From Beaufortia kweichowensis (lineage: Eukaryota; Chordata; Actinopteri; Cypriniformes; Gastromyzontidae), in contig CM032808.1 in NCBI GenBank assembly GCA_019155185.1, forward strand, positions 783,370-847,369: 64,000 nt of DNA, written 5' to 3'. Position 1 is the first letter of the stretch. The number at the start of each line of letters is the position of its first letter. This document shows positions 1-36,370 of the stretch, piece by piece. Both the position numbers and the translations under genes were made by a program. The notes below the pieces were generated by a model. The model was not told the origin of the DNA and did no database searches. It saw only the letters and a program-made list of their open reading frames with translations.

Positions 1-636
1 TGCCTCACAGAATAATACAGCCATAGAAATGATGCAAACCACAACAATTACAATTCTGTATGCAAATGTTGTTATGATGTCATCAAAATTCTTTTTTTAA
101 AATTATTCTAAAATTGAATTAAAACAAGTGTAACGTTGATAGAAAACAATAATAAATAACTCACGTGTGGTTGTAGATGAAAGAAGTATCCCTGTTAATT
201 GTGTTTATATGAATGTATATCTTCTCTTTAAACTCTTCAGGGCGTCTGTAAAGACATGCCCATCCTTATTGACCCTCATTATAAGGTATTAAATCAATCC
301 AAAACTTCTGCATTGTTTATTAGTTCACATGTCAATGCAGACAGACATGAGCTGAGCTTTATGAGATGCATCCTTTATGTTCTGCTCCTCACATCTCTTC
401 TTCATTATTTCTAATCAATCATCTGTTTGTCTGTAGGATTTTACAGCTTTCAAACATTGTTTGCTGTTTGTGGTCTTGCATCAGGATTTTTTTTCATTCT
501 CTTTTATCCTGCATGTGGTTTCATTAAATGTCACTATCACCCGCAGGACGAGGAGATGATTGTGAGTCTGTACCGCAGTAAATGCAGATATGAGTGTTTG
601 TTGAGTTCTGATCTGTTTGTGTTTTCTCTGTTTTAG

Positions 637-23518
<22,882 letters not shown>

Positions 23519-25340
23519 CAGCTGTGTGCACTTTCTGGTAAGCACTAAAATAACACTGATGTTCACATGGTTAAGAGAATAGTGAAGATGCACAGTAAAT
23601 GTCAATGTCCCAATTTTTCTTCGTAAACTGGTGCAAAAATGAACAAAACAAAAAGAATTGTTGTCCATGTATTTTGACTTGAACTTTTTGTTTTTGTTCA
23701 TTTTTGTGTTAAGAATATACAGTATATTTATTTTTTTCAGTTTTTAAGTAATTTCATTACTCTGTTACTGTTAAGCAGCAGTTTACGCAGAAAAATTATC
23801 TGAACATATAAACCCATAGTACTTGTCAATTACAGCTGATGAGTGATTTATAAAGGGCTGACACCTTTAATAACGTTATCATCTGTTGGTTTGGACACTA
23901 ATACAGTTATCATTAAAGTTCATTGCTGCTGTGAACAGGCCTTTGAGACATTTAACACAATAGAGAAATGTGATTCATAATTGTGTTTTTTCCAGTACAA
24001 TTGAAATGTGTCTGATTGACTTACAAAATCAGAAAAACAGTCCATTCTAGTTACTTTCAGTAAACATAACATTCACAGCCCATTTTACTTACATCATGTG
24101 ATCTATTTGTTAGGAACTCCTGATACATTTTTGCTTTTAGTTAACATGTAGCAATATCCCGCATGGCCTAGGTGACATTACACAAAAAGACAAATGGTTT
24201 AAATGTAAGTTATTACATTTGGATGAAAGATAGAAGATGATCTTGCTATTGCAACATTCATGACATCAAAACACTTTAAAACCTATCCTAAATTTGACAT
24301 GAATGTAAATTGATATACAATGTATTTTACTCTTCAGTTTCAGATTTTAAAATCATTTTCCTGGGTGAAAGCTCACTGGAAACAGGCAGGAGGTCAGAGA
24401 ATGAAGGTCGCGTGTCTACAGCGTCACATAAACAAACGGATTTCAGTCAGAAGACTTTTGATTTCGCATGAGCATGATAAACTTGTTTCTGTCAATAACA
24501 CGAGACGGCTAACGGTCACTGAGTGTCGAGAGGACACTGACGGACATTTCCATCGATTGCGAGTGTCAGGAATAAGACACCCCACGGTGACCAAAGACGC
24601 CACGAAACCCATCGATGATTGACAGAAACGGAGGGGCACGTTCCAATCACTTTTACACTTGCCTTACTTTTCTTTTTCTTTCTTGGACCCGTAATGTCGG
24701 GGTGTATAATGCTGTTTGATGGAGCTTACGATGTACATAAATTACACTGTATAAATTCTAATGTGGCTCACAATATTGTTAATGCACTGGCAAGCGTGTA
24801 GGAATGACAAATGTTTGTAAAGCTTGATTTTAACAACAGACGTTTGTTTTGCGGTACAGAATCTTCTTTAAAATACTAATATTTTCATGCATGTGATTCA
24901 CTTTGATTCTTTTCTAAACTGCATAACACACAAGAGAAAATGAGAGAATGTTCTGGATGTGTGCATTGACGGCCTTGCCATTCTTCACTATAGTTTTTTA
25001 GTAAGATGACAGACAGTATCACTCATTTAAATCATGCCGTGTCCCGGTTTCTCTCTGCACTCACAGATTCAACAGAAATCATGTGTTTGGCCTGTAAGAT
25101 GTTCATGTCTTTTTATCAGCCCAGCATTTGTAATCATTTCAGCAGTATATTATTACTTTTCAAGGCTGCTGTGGTTTTGGAGGAAACTTTATTTTGATTT
25201 TGGTGCATTATTGACTGAGAATCACCCTTCGTCATTCATGGGTGACAGATCTGGTAACAAACTAATGTATGGAAATGAACATACACTGGATGATCAAATT
25301 AATTATTTAAGCTTATAATAAATTGTGTTCAAACCCTTGA
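23519..25340 (+). other. ank3: ank3 3' untranslated region and poly(A) signal
   Basis: About 1.8 kb follows the ank3 stop codon without recognisable coding exons. An AATAAA at 25317-25322, about 250 bp before the ccdc6 start, is the best poly(A) candidate. The extent is inferred. Confidence 0.5.
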
Positions 25341-25479
25341 TGTGTGTTTTTTTTAAATCAGCATTGATTAAATGACAATTTTGTCATTACTGACCCCATT
25401 AAAGAAAATCAGTGAGCAAGCCAAATGCGACTCTGGACTCTAATATCTATTAAATCTGATTTATTATTTATTTGTATGT

Positions 25480-25569
25480 TTTATAAAGAGGCTGTATGTG
25501 TGCAGTCCGCTAAGCTCCTCCCATTTCCGGAGGACTCGGATCAGTAGAGGTCGCTGCAGGCGCTCAGTG
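25480..25569 (+). promoter_or_regulatory. ccdc6: ccdc6 proximal promoter / 5' UTR
   Basis: The base composition switches from AT-rich to GC- and CpG-rich here, and this continues to about 26110. The ccdc6 start codon at 25570 has G at -3 and G at +4. An upstream in-frame ATG at 25498 exists, but the homologous protein starts MADSASESDTDG at 25570. No clear TATA box was seen. Confidence 0.5.
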
Positions 25570-28500
25570 ATGGCGGACAGCGCGAGCGAAAGCGATACGG
25601 ACGGAGGCGCGCCTCACTGCTCCTCATCCTCCTCGAGCCTCATCTCTCCCTTCCGTCTGGAGGAGCTAAAGAACCGTCTGGCCTCCTTACAGCAGGAGAA
25701 TAAAGTCTTAAAGATCGAGCTGGAGACCTTTAAACTGAAGTGCAAATCTCTGCAGGAGGAGAACACAGACCTGCGCAGAGCCAGCGTCACTATAGTGAGT
25801 CATTGCGCGGCGTTGCGCAGTCAGATCTTCAAAGTACCGCGAGAACAGACAGCTTCATATGCTTTCCGATCTCTCTCGCGGGACTTTGAGGTCACGCTGT
25901 ATCCAATCGGTGCACCGTTGCATGTCAGTCAAATACATCTATTCATAAACTCTTACGATTCATTTCTTAACTATTGAACTGTTATTAAATGCAGACGTCA
26001 ATAATATCGAGTTAAGCTTTTTTCATCGCGCAGTTCAGTCTGTTTTCATTGATCATGTTTAAGTGACGCGCGCAGAAGCGAGTGTGCTAAAGATTAGCTC
26101 TCACTGCCCGCTATTTAACACGCACATTATTCACTCTCTGTTCAGTGGACACGGCCGGTCATAGATTGTTTAGGATAGTGAACTTATTCTGCTCGTTTAA
26201 ATAACTGCAATGATAAACTTTCTCTGTATGAACATTTTATAGACATTTCACAGAGTTCTGTAAATGAAATGCAGCTGATGATCAGGTGACGACAGTGAAG
26301 TAGAAGAATATACAGTGAATATACTGTAAGATGCAGCGACTATACTGTAAGATACAGCGAATATACTGTAAGATACAGTGAATATACTGTAATATACAGT
26401 GAATATACTGTAAGATACAGCGAATATACTGTAAGATACAGCGAATATACTGTAAGATACAGCGAATATACTGTAATATACAGTGAATATACTGTAAGAT
26501 ACATGTAAAGATACAGCTTAATATACTGTAAGATGTGTTTAATATACTGTAAGATACAGCTTAATATACTGTAAGATACAGCGAATATACTGTAATATAC
26601 AGCGAATATACTGTAAGATACAGCGAATATACTGTAAGATACAGCGAATATACTGTAAGATACAGCGAATATACTGTAAGATGCAGCGAATATACTGTAA
26701 GATACAGCGAATATACTGTAAGATGCAGCGAATATACTGTAAGATGTAAGATACAGCAGTTTAATATACTGTAAGATACAGCTTAATATACTGTAAGATA
26801 CAGTGAATATACTGTAAGATACTGTGAATATACTGTAAGATATACTGTAAGATACAGCTTATAATATACTGTATACAGTGAATATACTGTAAGATACAGC
26901 TTAATATACTGTAAGATACAGAATATACTGTAAGATACAGCGAATATACTGTAAGATACGAATATACTGTAAGATGCAGCGAATATACTGTAAGATGCAG
27001 CGAATATACTGTAAGATGCAGCGAATATACTGTAAGATGCAGCGAATATACTGTAAGATGCAGCGAATATACTGTAAGATGCAGCGAATATACTGTAAGA
27101 TGCAGCTTAATATACTGTAATATGCAGCAATAATATACTGTAAGATGCAGATGTAATATACTGTAATATACAGCTTAATATACTGTAAGATGCAGCTTAA
27201 TATACTGTAATATACAGTAATATACTGTAATATGAATATACTGTAAGATGTGAATATACTGTAAGATGCAGCTTAATATACTGTAATATACAGTAATATA
27301 CTGTAAGATGCTTAATATACTGTAAGATGCAGCTTAATATACTGTAATATACAGCGAATATACTGTAATATACAGCGAATATACTGTAAGATGCAGCGAA
27401 TATACTGTAAGATGCAGCGAATATACTGTAAGATGCAGCTAATATACTGTAAGATGCAGCGAATATACTGTAAGATGCAGCGAATATACTGTAATATACA
27501 GTGAATATCCTGTAAGCAGATACAGTATCAGAACTGTTGTTTGATGGATCAGCAATAATAATAATAAAACAAAGTTCAGATAGAATCACTATAATATAAT
27601 ATCAAACATGTGTTCTTTTCTTTCCTGTGTTTTTGTACTTTCAGTCTTTTACATTTACGCCGGTGGGTTTGAGAGTAAACTGCAAACACTGAATTAATGT
27701 GTCTGTTTTGTGTTTATGTAGGGCTTTTTTGTGCTTTGGTTTGTGACCACACTGTTAAACATGTCAATAATATACAGACTGTTGTGCTTTATGGTGAAGT
27801 AAAATCACTATAAGAATCATTGGGTGAAGCACTCATAACCTTGATTTATCATGAATAAAACACATTATACACATGAACTGATTCATAATGTTCTTTAATT
27901 GATCCTCTGAAATCTGTTTGTTTCTCAGACATGTCTGCTGTATGTTTCATGCCATTGTGCAGACTTCGTGTCTGTGGTGTGTAGTGTTTCTCCTGTGGTT
28001 TTGACAGTGTCAGGCTTGTGTGTCTTTAGTCATATTTACATTCAGAAACAGCATGCTGCCTTTCTAAGTCAGTATATCTAAACTCAACACTGAATCTACA
28101 CAGGATGTTATGAAACAAAAACCAGAAAGTGTTTTGTATTTTGTGTCTAAATAAACTCTGTACAGCGAGTTTATCTTCACACATGTGTGCTGCATTGTTT
28201 ACTCTCTGTACTTTCTGTCATTCTCTGCAGAAATGATTGCAATGATGGACACTATCGTGTTTCTTCTAACAGAAAGATCTAGTCTTCAGTGTAGTGTAGT
28301 GTTTCTAGTGTGCACACTTCACATCTGTGGAAGTGTGCGTTTGTGTGGCCTTAACATTGCTGTGTTTTTTTGTTTAGCAAGCGAGAGCAGAACAAGAAGA
28401 AGAGTTCATCAGTAACACACTGTTTAAGAAGATCCAGGCCCTGCAGAAAGAGAAAGAAACATTAGCAGTGAACTATGAGAAAGAAGAAGAATTCCTCACC

Positions 28501-31500
28501 AATGATCTCTCACGAAAGCTCATGCAGGTAAATGCAGAATTCATCTTTATGCCACACACTGATATCCTTTACAGGAAGTGATGAAAAGCTCAAGAACACA
28601 CAGTCCATTATAAATGTTGTGCGTGCTGCTCAGATGTGAATGTTGTTCAGGACCTGTTTCTGTCTGATCTGTGATCTTATCTGAACTATTAAAACATTCC
28701 CACAGTGATCTGTCACATGTTTAATACTTCACCTGATCACGTGATCTCAGACTGTCCTTAAACAGCCCTTTTCACTTCCACACTGATCTACAGACTTTGA
28801 TTCATGATGGCTTTTTACTTGTTCCTATTAAGAAACGCGAGAGAAGATGCTGAAAAGTAACACACATAAAACTACAGTTCATCATGTAATCTTTAATTGT
28901 GTTTATCAACAACATTTCTCTTGCTTTGTTTGACATCTTGTTTTTATTTAGTGTATTTATATGTGCATCAGTATGATGTGATGCCTTAACATACTTAACA
29001 TACATATAGCTTCACAATGTATTAAAATGGTACATTATGAGATTTGTTTTAATATACTGCGTTGTCTTTAATCTACAGTTCATGTGTCAGGGTGTGATGA
29101 GTTTGAATTGTCTTCAGCGTGTGTTTTATTTTCATCCCATGTTTAGTTACAACACGAGAAAGCCGAGCTGGAGCAGCACTTGGAACAAGAGCAAGAGTTT
29201 CAGGTGAACAAACTGATGAAGAAGATCAAGAAACTGGAGAACGACACCATCTCCAAACAGCTGACTCTAGAACAGGTGAACTACCTCAAATATACTTTCA
29301 GCACATTCACTTCTTTACGTGTCTGTGAATGTTTTGACATGTTTGTGTTCTTTCAGCTCAGACGTGAGAAGATCGACCTGGAGAACACTCTGGAACAGGA
29401 GCAGGAGGCGCTGGTCAATCGTCTGTGGAAGCGCATGGACAAACTGGAGGCAGAGAAAAGGTCAGTGCTTGTCTGTGCTCGATATGTGCATGTGATCACC
29501 GTGACACACACGGTTCAGCCCTGAAATACTCTCTGACCGCTAATGAAAAGTTACGATAGCAGCCGATCTTTAACGTCTTCATTGTCTTTACCTGCAGGAC
29601 TCTTCAGGAGAAGCTCGACCAGCCCGTCTCATCCCCCCCGTCCCCTAGAGATATCTCCATGGAGATCGACTCGCCGGAGAACATGATGCGACACATCCGA
29701 TTCCTCAAGAGTGAGGTGGAGCGTCTGAAGAAGAGCCTGCGCTCAGCAGAACTTCAGCGTATGATCTCCTCTTACGTTCAAAAGGGAAAACTCACCTGAA
29801 CACTAGTTATCCGTCATTATTTACTCACGCTCGTGTCATTTAAACCCTCGATGGCTTTTCACATTTGTTTTACATTCATGCATAAACCTTATGAAGGTAA
29901 AGACTCATATTAAATAATACAGTATGGCATGTAATAAGTTCTATCCATATTTTAGTAGAACAAGTGAATAACCTTTAATTTAATATTGTGTTTCTTTTCA
30001 TGGCCACTAGAGGACAGTGTGTACTTTAAGACCAAAGGCATGATGTTAGTATGAATAACACATGTAGAATTTCTGTCAAATCTCCAGCTGTGATGTAAAT
30101 CATATCTTTGGGAATAACAGACTATTATGTATAAAAACTAAGCGTGACGTTTTATTCAGCAGAAGTCACCAAACAGCAATGATAAAAGCATAACAGAAAG
30201 CAAAGGTGTTCTTTGTGAATCTCGTGTGTGCTTGGTCATGCTGACATCCCAGAACATGTGACATTATTATAAAGATTGTGTGTGTGTGTGTGTGTGTGTA
30301 CACAGAAACAGAGAAGAGAGCTCAGTATATCGAGGAGGAGCGTCACATGAGAGAGGAGAACATCCGTCTGCAGAGGAAACTCCAGCGTGAGGTGGAGCGC
30401 AGAGAAGCTCTGTGTCGACAGCTCTCTGAGAGCGAGTCCAGTCTGGAGATGGATGATGAGAGGTACTGTGTGTGTGTGTGTGTGAAAAGGTTTTCTTCCC
30501 CAGCCCCAGCCCTAAACATCTTCATCCACTTCATTTCTTCTTCTCCAAATTCCATCACATGCTAAAAACAGAAATATAGTGTACACTTGTCTCTAGATAA
30601 TGTGTGTGATTGTGTGATTTCATGTTTTACAGGTATTTTAATGAGATGTCTGCTCAGGGTCTGCGTCCTCGTACCGTCTCCAGCCCCATTCCCTACAGCC
30701 CGTCCCCGAGCTCCAGCAGACCCATCTCACCAGGTACACGTGCTTTCACTTCCTCATGTTCACCTGACTGAACATTTCACTCTAAAATCACATGATGGGT
30801 GAGCCACTGAGATTAGACACTGACTGGATTTAAAACATTGAAAATAAGACACCTGAAAAACTCTAATAAAACATAAACTCAAGTGCTTTTTCTGTTCACC
30901 TCACACCAAGAGGTCACGTTAAAAAAGATTTCTGTTCATTCACTGTGTTTTTAAAGAAATACATTTATAAAATTAGAAATGGTAAGACATTCTTGTTTGC
31001 GTAGATGACTTTTTTTTCTGTAGTACCAGCAGCACAGTTCAGTAAATGAGGTCTGAGTGACTGTGATGTGTTCTTCAGGTTTATCATATCCGGGTCACAC
31101 AGTGGGTTTCACTCCTCCATCTACATTGACTCGAGCGGGCATGTCTTATTACAACACACCCGGACTACACGTTCATGTGGGAACGTCACACGCTACTGCG
31201 GTGAGATTACACAAACACACACCGTCTGTCACCACAAAGGTTTGATTTTATATTCTGCAAATAAAATGTTGTGACACACAACTCAGTACAAAGTTCACAG
31301 ACATGAATGAGACCTACGGGCTGAATTCTTCACAGCTGTGACCTGAGCAAGATAAGCAAATATTAAACAAAGAAAGACAGCGTTTCCCACGGGAGTTTAC
31401 AAATGATACAGCATACATTAGAGCTATTGAAAATATGAAACACAAATGCTTGTCTTTGTTGAATGGATTTATTTAGTGTGGGCTTTTAAAACAGATTTAT

Positions 31501-32668
31501 TATTAATTATTAAATGATTAAATTTAAAGTAGATTCTGTCTGTAACATCAGTTGAAGTCACCATGAAACTGAATTTACATTTCTGCATTTGGCTGCACTT
31601 TTATTTAAAGTGATTTACATTGCATTCTACTATACATTTGTGTTTTTTCTGAAATGAGAAAGAAATGTGGGTCGAGACTTGATTTGATCTATCAGGTACT
31701 GATTGAATTGTTGGGCTTTGCTAATAAAACATGAGGACGATCAGCTGCAGCGAGTTCCTGATAGACATAAAGACATAAAGGGGTTAAAGGTCAACAGTTT
31801 TGATTAAAGATTATGAGAGCACATGAATTGCACATAAAAACACTACAGTATTCCATAAAATAGAATGATGAATTTTTATGTCATGGTGACTTTAAGATTT
31901 CTTACTTGTGTCCTCAAAATGGCTTGATGTGTTGAAGGCAGTCGAGAGAATGTAAGTTTGATTTGAAGAGGCGCTGCACAGAATGATGAGTGTATGACAT
32001 CACAGTACAGCCACAGAAATCATACCTGCTATTGTCATCATTTAATATGTAATATCAGCAGTGAACACTCCAACACGGTGACAAGAAGCCCAAACTCCAG
32101 TAATGAATGTATATATATATATACTGTATATACTGTATATACTCACTTGAAGGGTCATTTCTCCTCTGACACGCGTCACACCTGCACTAAATTCACTGAA
32201 TTTTTAGAATTTTGATTGGGTCTGATTTTATTTTTTGTTGCTTCAGATGAAATAAGCTAAGAACAGATGTGACAGACATTAACTAATTATTTAAATGATT
32301 GATTACATTTTTATTGTGTATGTTTTTTCCCCAAAGTATCAGCAATGGAAATGTCATGGGTTTAAGATCAGTGAACATGCATTTAAAAAGATGTGTGGAA
32401 TAAATACATTGTAAGTGGATTTAGATAAAAGCATCTGCCAGATGTGTAAATGTAAATGAAGCTGATGTCACACTCATCTGTGTGAAACATGACAGTATTT
32501 ATGTGTGTGTGTGTGTGTGTTCTTTTACCCTCACAGAGACCTTCCCCGAGAAGAAGCAACAGTCCAGATAAATTCAAGCGTCCCACACCCCCACCCTCCC
32601 CCAACACACAGGCCGGAGCGCAGCCGCAGCCTCCCCCTCCACCCCCTGCGCAGACCTCGCAGCCGTAG
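25570..32668 (+). CDS. ccdc6: Coiled-coil domain-containing protein 6
   Basis: Coding exons: 25570-25794, 28378-28527, 29147-29275, 29357-29460, 29598-29758, 30306-30462, 30633-30733, 31079-31200, 32537-32668 (stop TAG 32666-32668). They join in frame to 426 residues; the human protein has 474. The N-terminus MADSASESDTDG is followed at once by the coiled coil, and the human glycine-rich insert is absent. The coiled coil is almost identical to mammals (for example EEFISNTLFKKIQALQKEKE, EQEQEALVNRLWKRMDKLEA). The C-terminal part is SSPIPYSPSPSSSRPISPG followed by a proline-rich tail that is shorter than in human. In mammals CCDC6 is a scaffold/coiled-coil phosphoprotein of the DNA-damage response and the 5' partner of the RET/PTC1 fusion, whose breakpoints fall in its intron 1. 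Intron 1 here (25795-28377) is 2.6 kb and half filled by a minisatellite. Confidence 0.96.
26306..27518 (+). repeat. 1.2-kb minisatellite in ccdc6 intron 1
   Basis: Roughly 58 tandem copies of a unit of about 21 bp, core ATATACTGTAAGATACAGC preceded by GA. Variants include TGCAGC, AATATACAG and TTAATATACTG. TACTGTA is a palindrome in every unit, and the variant ACTGTAATATACAGT is nearly self-complementary. Open frames across it (for example 27197-27589 on the minus strand) are repeat artefacts. Confidence 0.95.
31571..31640 (+). repeat. Fish SINE-like core motif, copy 1
   Basis: Degenerate match to a motif common in fish interspersed repeats: GAATTTACATTTCTGCATTT, then TTTTATTTAAAGTGATTTAC and ATTGCATTCTAC. 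It lies in ccdc6 intron 8. Confidence 0.5.
32408..32457 (-). repeat. Fish SINE-like core motif, copy 2 (inverted)
   Basis: Reverse complement reads ACATTTACACATCTGGCAGA, then TGCTTTTATCTAAATCCACT. It is the same motif as at 31571, 35986 and 41251, here on the minus strand. Confidence 0.55.
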
Positions 32669-34010
32669 AACCCATCAACACTCGCTGAGAGGCTTCAGCA
32701 TAAGTTTGTGTTGTGTTCGTGTAGTTTTGCGTTTCGATACATTGATTGTGTCCACATGACATGGTCCTCACATACATACAAATTAAACATACATCAGATT
32801 TTACCAACTGCATTCACATCCATTTGTGTACTAGAATCTACACTTATGGCCATCTGAAAGTCACATTTTACCCCAAAATCGTTTTTTTTTAATCATGTAA
32901 AGTTGAGATTAGTTTAATGGCTTCTTTAAGATTCTTCTTCAGATTTTCCCTTTAAAACTTGTCATTCCCAGTTGTTATTTTATTGTAAAAGGGAATATGT
33001 GTTTTTTTGTGAGTATGTTTTCAGATGATCTGCAGCAGATCTTCAAACCTCTTGATGACTCTTGAAACAGATATGTGTTTCATCAACACACTTTAGATGT
33101 ATAAAAAGAAATCTGTAGTAGATTGAAGGAAGCATGTGGATGGAGTGTTTTGTCTCATACTTCAAATGAAAACTTCAAGTGTTGTTCTTGTCTAAACTCA
33201 TCTGCTGTGAAAATGTTTTTCCTCTAAACCATAACGAGTATAATGCTGTAAGATTTGATCTGATTTATGCTCCAGCAGAACTGAACAAGTGTTTGTAAAT
33301 AGACTTTTGTACACTTCACAAAAAATGTCTAAGTGTTTAGTCTTTGAACGTGTTTTAGACACTTGTTGTGTATTCCTGGTTTCACTGTCTGTTATTAGTG
33401 ACGCTAGTTTACAACCGTTTTCAGGATTCGCTCTTAACCAACCACAAGAAATCCTTATGATTTGGTGCAGCTGAACAAGAGAAAGCACTTACTGTATATT
33501 GTTAAAGTGATCATTTATTGCAGAATCAAAGGAAACCTGCAGTGGATTTTGTGGTACTAATCTGTTTGATTGTTTGTTTGATTTGATCATGGAGAGATGG
33601 CTGATGTAAGTGTACATAGTGTTCATCATCATTCTTCATCATCATCATGAAATGATATGATATGTGTCTTTAGACTGCAGGGTGTGTCTGTAAAAGCTTA
33701 AAGCTTTTATTTTCTTTACACTGTACTTTCTGAGAGCATTTTTCTTCTGAGAACAAGGAATATATTGTTTACCTTTTTGCTTTTGTGTCTGTAAATACAT
33801 TTCTCTTTGTATTACCTTGACCATTATATGTTCCAGTATTTGCTTTTCTTTTTAAGGCTGTTGACATATGAATGTAATGTTTGGTTATTTTATGGTTAAC
33901 GGACGGACGGACACCTGTAAGCCTTAATTTACTGTGGGATTGCTGACTGTGAGTATCATCTGTCTTATCCACACATCAGATTAATATTAAAGCCTTAATA
34001 TTTACTTCAG
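32669..34010 (+). other. ccdc6: ccdc6 3' untranslated region
   Basis: AT-rich sequence with no further coding similarity. ATTAAA at 33986-33991 is a plausible poly(A) signal, followed by a GT-rich stretch (TGTGTGATGTGTT at 34015). The extent is inferred. Confidence 0.45.
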
Positions 34011-35189
34011 TTAACTGTGTGATGTGTTATAAATGCAGTTAAATAACAAATGTTATTATAATGTTAGTAATATGTTTCGTGCTGCACATGGTACAGAATG
34101 TTTGCACACATGACTTCAGGAGATGGTATGTGCTCTTTATAATTCAGACACCTGCCCACATTCATGATCATAGTGCAGCGGGAATGTGTCTGTGTTCCAC
34201 TGAAGGAATAAAATTATGCACGTTTGACAATTAAATGATGGCAGAAATTCATTTTTTAGGTTCAGTAAAGCATGAGAAACAAGAGATTAGATCACACAAG
34301 AGAACAGATGTGATGCAGATCTGTCCAGTAAATTCAGGTGAAATGAACATACAAGTTAAATGTGTTTAAGGTGTTAACTTTGTTAACTTAAAGTTCAGTA
34401 TAAAAATTACATTTCTTTTATATAATGTGCTATTTGATGCCATGTTCCATTAAACTTTCTTTTTTTCAGGTAAAGTGGGCCATCCTTATTATAAAATAAG
34501 CCTAATTATTTTAATTACGTCTTATAAGTATCTAATTCATTTTAATTGTATAAATTTGGCATTTAAAAAATATGTTTGTTAACACATTTACACTAAAAAC
34601 AATTTAATAATTTAATTGTGTTTATCATATATGTATATTTAAAAGAAGTCCTTCCATCTCTCTACAGATTTAGCTTCATGTCTTTCTTTCTCTGCCCACA
34701 TTCAAAATACGATAGTATATTTTACTGTTTATTATACTGTACTGTAGTACTGTGGTATATTATAGTCATTACTATATATTATGTACAATAAAGTATTCTG
34801 TAGGATTAAATAGATAGTGTAGTAAACTCATTACTGTATTTTAAAGAAGTCAGTTATATTGTCTGTCAAATATAAAATAACCAGTGAATGAAGTGGATTT
34901 ATATCATGATTGTGGATTTAATTATTAACTTTAATCACTTTAATATCAAGACTTTAAGATTTACACAAAGTCCATGACAAAATAATACTGTTTTATTATA
35001 GGAAACGTGTAGTAACACGTTGGGTCTTGATGGATTGCTCATCGTTTGTGTTCGTAAGAGCATCATGGTTCTGTAGTGAGACACATCATCACACATTAAA
35101 CTTTCACACATCACAACTTTAAACATACATGTTACACATATAAACGTCATGTGTTATAAGTGTTAAATGCGTTTATATTCTCTCTGAAT
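34011..35189. other. Intergenic, ccdc6 to slc16a9
   Basis: AT-rich DNA with no supported gene. The segment around 34700-34820 has repeated TACTGT/GTATATTAT motifs resembling degenerate dispersed repeats. Nothing else was recognised. Confidence 0.5.
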
Positions 35190-35448
35190 GATGAAGGAAG
35201 TTGCAGCATGTGAAGCAGGACCAGCGAGAACAGCTTCAAACCGGTTTAAACACCCGACAACAAAAGCCGGAGGAGCGCGAGCGATGATCAGATCAGACAC
35301 CAGATCACTGATGATCTCCCATCATCATCATCATCATCATCATCATCATTCATATAGATCAGTGTGATCTTAACGCGATGACCATGTGACATCATTCAAC
35401 ATCCTGAAGAGACATTAACGCGGAAAACATCACATTCCGGTCAGAGAG
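35190..35448 (+). promoter_or_regulatory. slc16a9: slc16a9 promoter and non-coding first exon
   Basis: Moderately GC-rich stretch ending in a good splice donor, AGAG|GTAAGA (exon end 35448). It contains no useful ATG frame. The next exon starts at 36356, 15 bases before the slc16a9 start codon, so this is the likely 5' UTR exon. Its transcription start is not defined. CpG-rich sequence (GCGCGCGC) continues to about 35740 in intron 1. Confidence 0.5.
35321..35349 (+). repeat. (ATC)n microsatellite
   Basis: Nine uninterrupted ATC units in the putative slc16a9 5' UTR exon, just upstream of the donor at 35448. Confidence 0.9.
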
Positions 35449-35985
35449 GTAAGACTGCACTTTACCGTTATCGCGATATTATAATACAATGTCTTATTGT
35501 TTTAATGCAGTATTCTGGATGACGTCACTGTAAACATCTCCCACACGCGCGCGTTCTGTTAGTTACCTGCGTGGTTTCTATAGTGATGTGATTTTCTCAT
35601 TGGTCAGATTTAAAGCAGAATTAACTGTGACATTATTCACATGTGTGAAATGAAAACAATATTGTGATCTGATCGAAATATGAGTAATTTCATATGATGT
35701 GCGCGCGCGGCTGTGGCTGCAGTGTCGCGCGCGCGTCCAGCTGTGTGCTGGAGATACAGTAACATTCAGCAGATAACATCCCACCCACCCACCAATCTAA
35801 CCCCAGATTACCAGTACAGGCCCACAGAGACCAGTGTAGCTAACATTATTACCAGGTTTCAGTCAAAACTTGACATATAAATTCCCACAGAATGAAAGTT
35901 ATTATCAGTATATTTTCAGAGTTGGCAGTAATGCAGCATCATTGACAAACAAATGAAGGGTGTGTTCTGTTCCACAGCTTTAAAA

Positions 35986-36041
35986 TTTACATTTACATTG
36001 AGTCATTTAACTCTTTTATCCAAAGCAACTTACAAACATTA
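35986..36041 (+). repeat. Fish SINE-like core motif, copy 3
   Basis: Reads ACATTTACATTGAGTCATTT, then CTTTTATCCAAAGCAACTTA, in the first intron of slc16a9. Confidence 0.6.
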
Positions 36042-36370
36042 GGAGACAATGAAGAGACACATCAAACAATAGCACTGAGAAGTGCTTTACTAAGTTTATA
36101 ATGTTTTACAGTGATAGATAAGGACCTGTAAAGGAAAGATAAGAGGTTTTTTATTTATTTATTTTTGTATTTTATTTTTTTATTATGATGTCAGGTGTTG
36201 GTGGAAGAGGCGTGTTTCCTAAAGGGATGTGACAGAACGGACTCACAGAAATCATCTGTGTCATTATCGTGCAATCACTTATATGCCATCATGTTCTTGC
36301 CGAATGCCAGCCAGGTTTGAAACGACACGGTTATAATTTTCATTTTTTATCACAGGAAGCCATTGAAAAG

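Noticed and set aside
241..285. Possible ank3 exon (GVCKDMPILIDPHYK) with AG before and GT after
   Set aside because: The peptide has no resemblance to ankyrin-G upstream of the ZU5 domain that I can recall, and the donor is weak. Kept out of the exon list.
24320..24639. Open frames of 71-100 codons after the ank3 stop
   Set aside because: They lie in the presumed ank3 3' UTR, on both strands, with no family resemblance.
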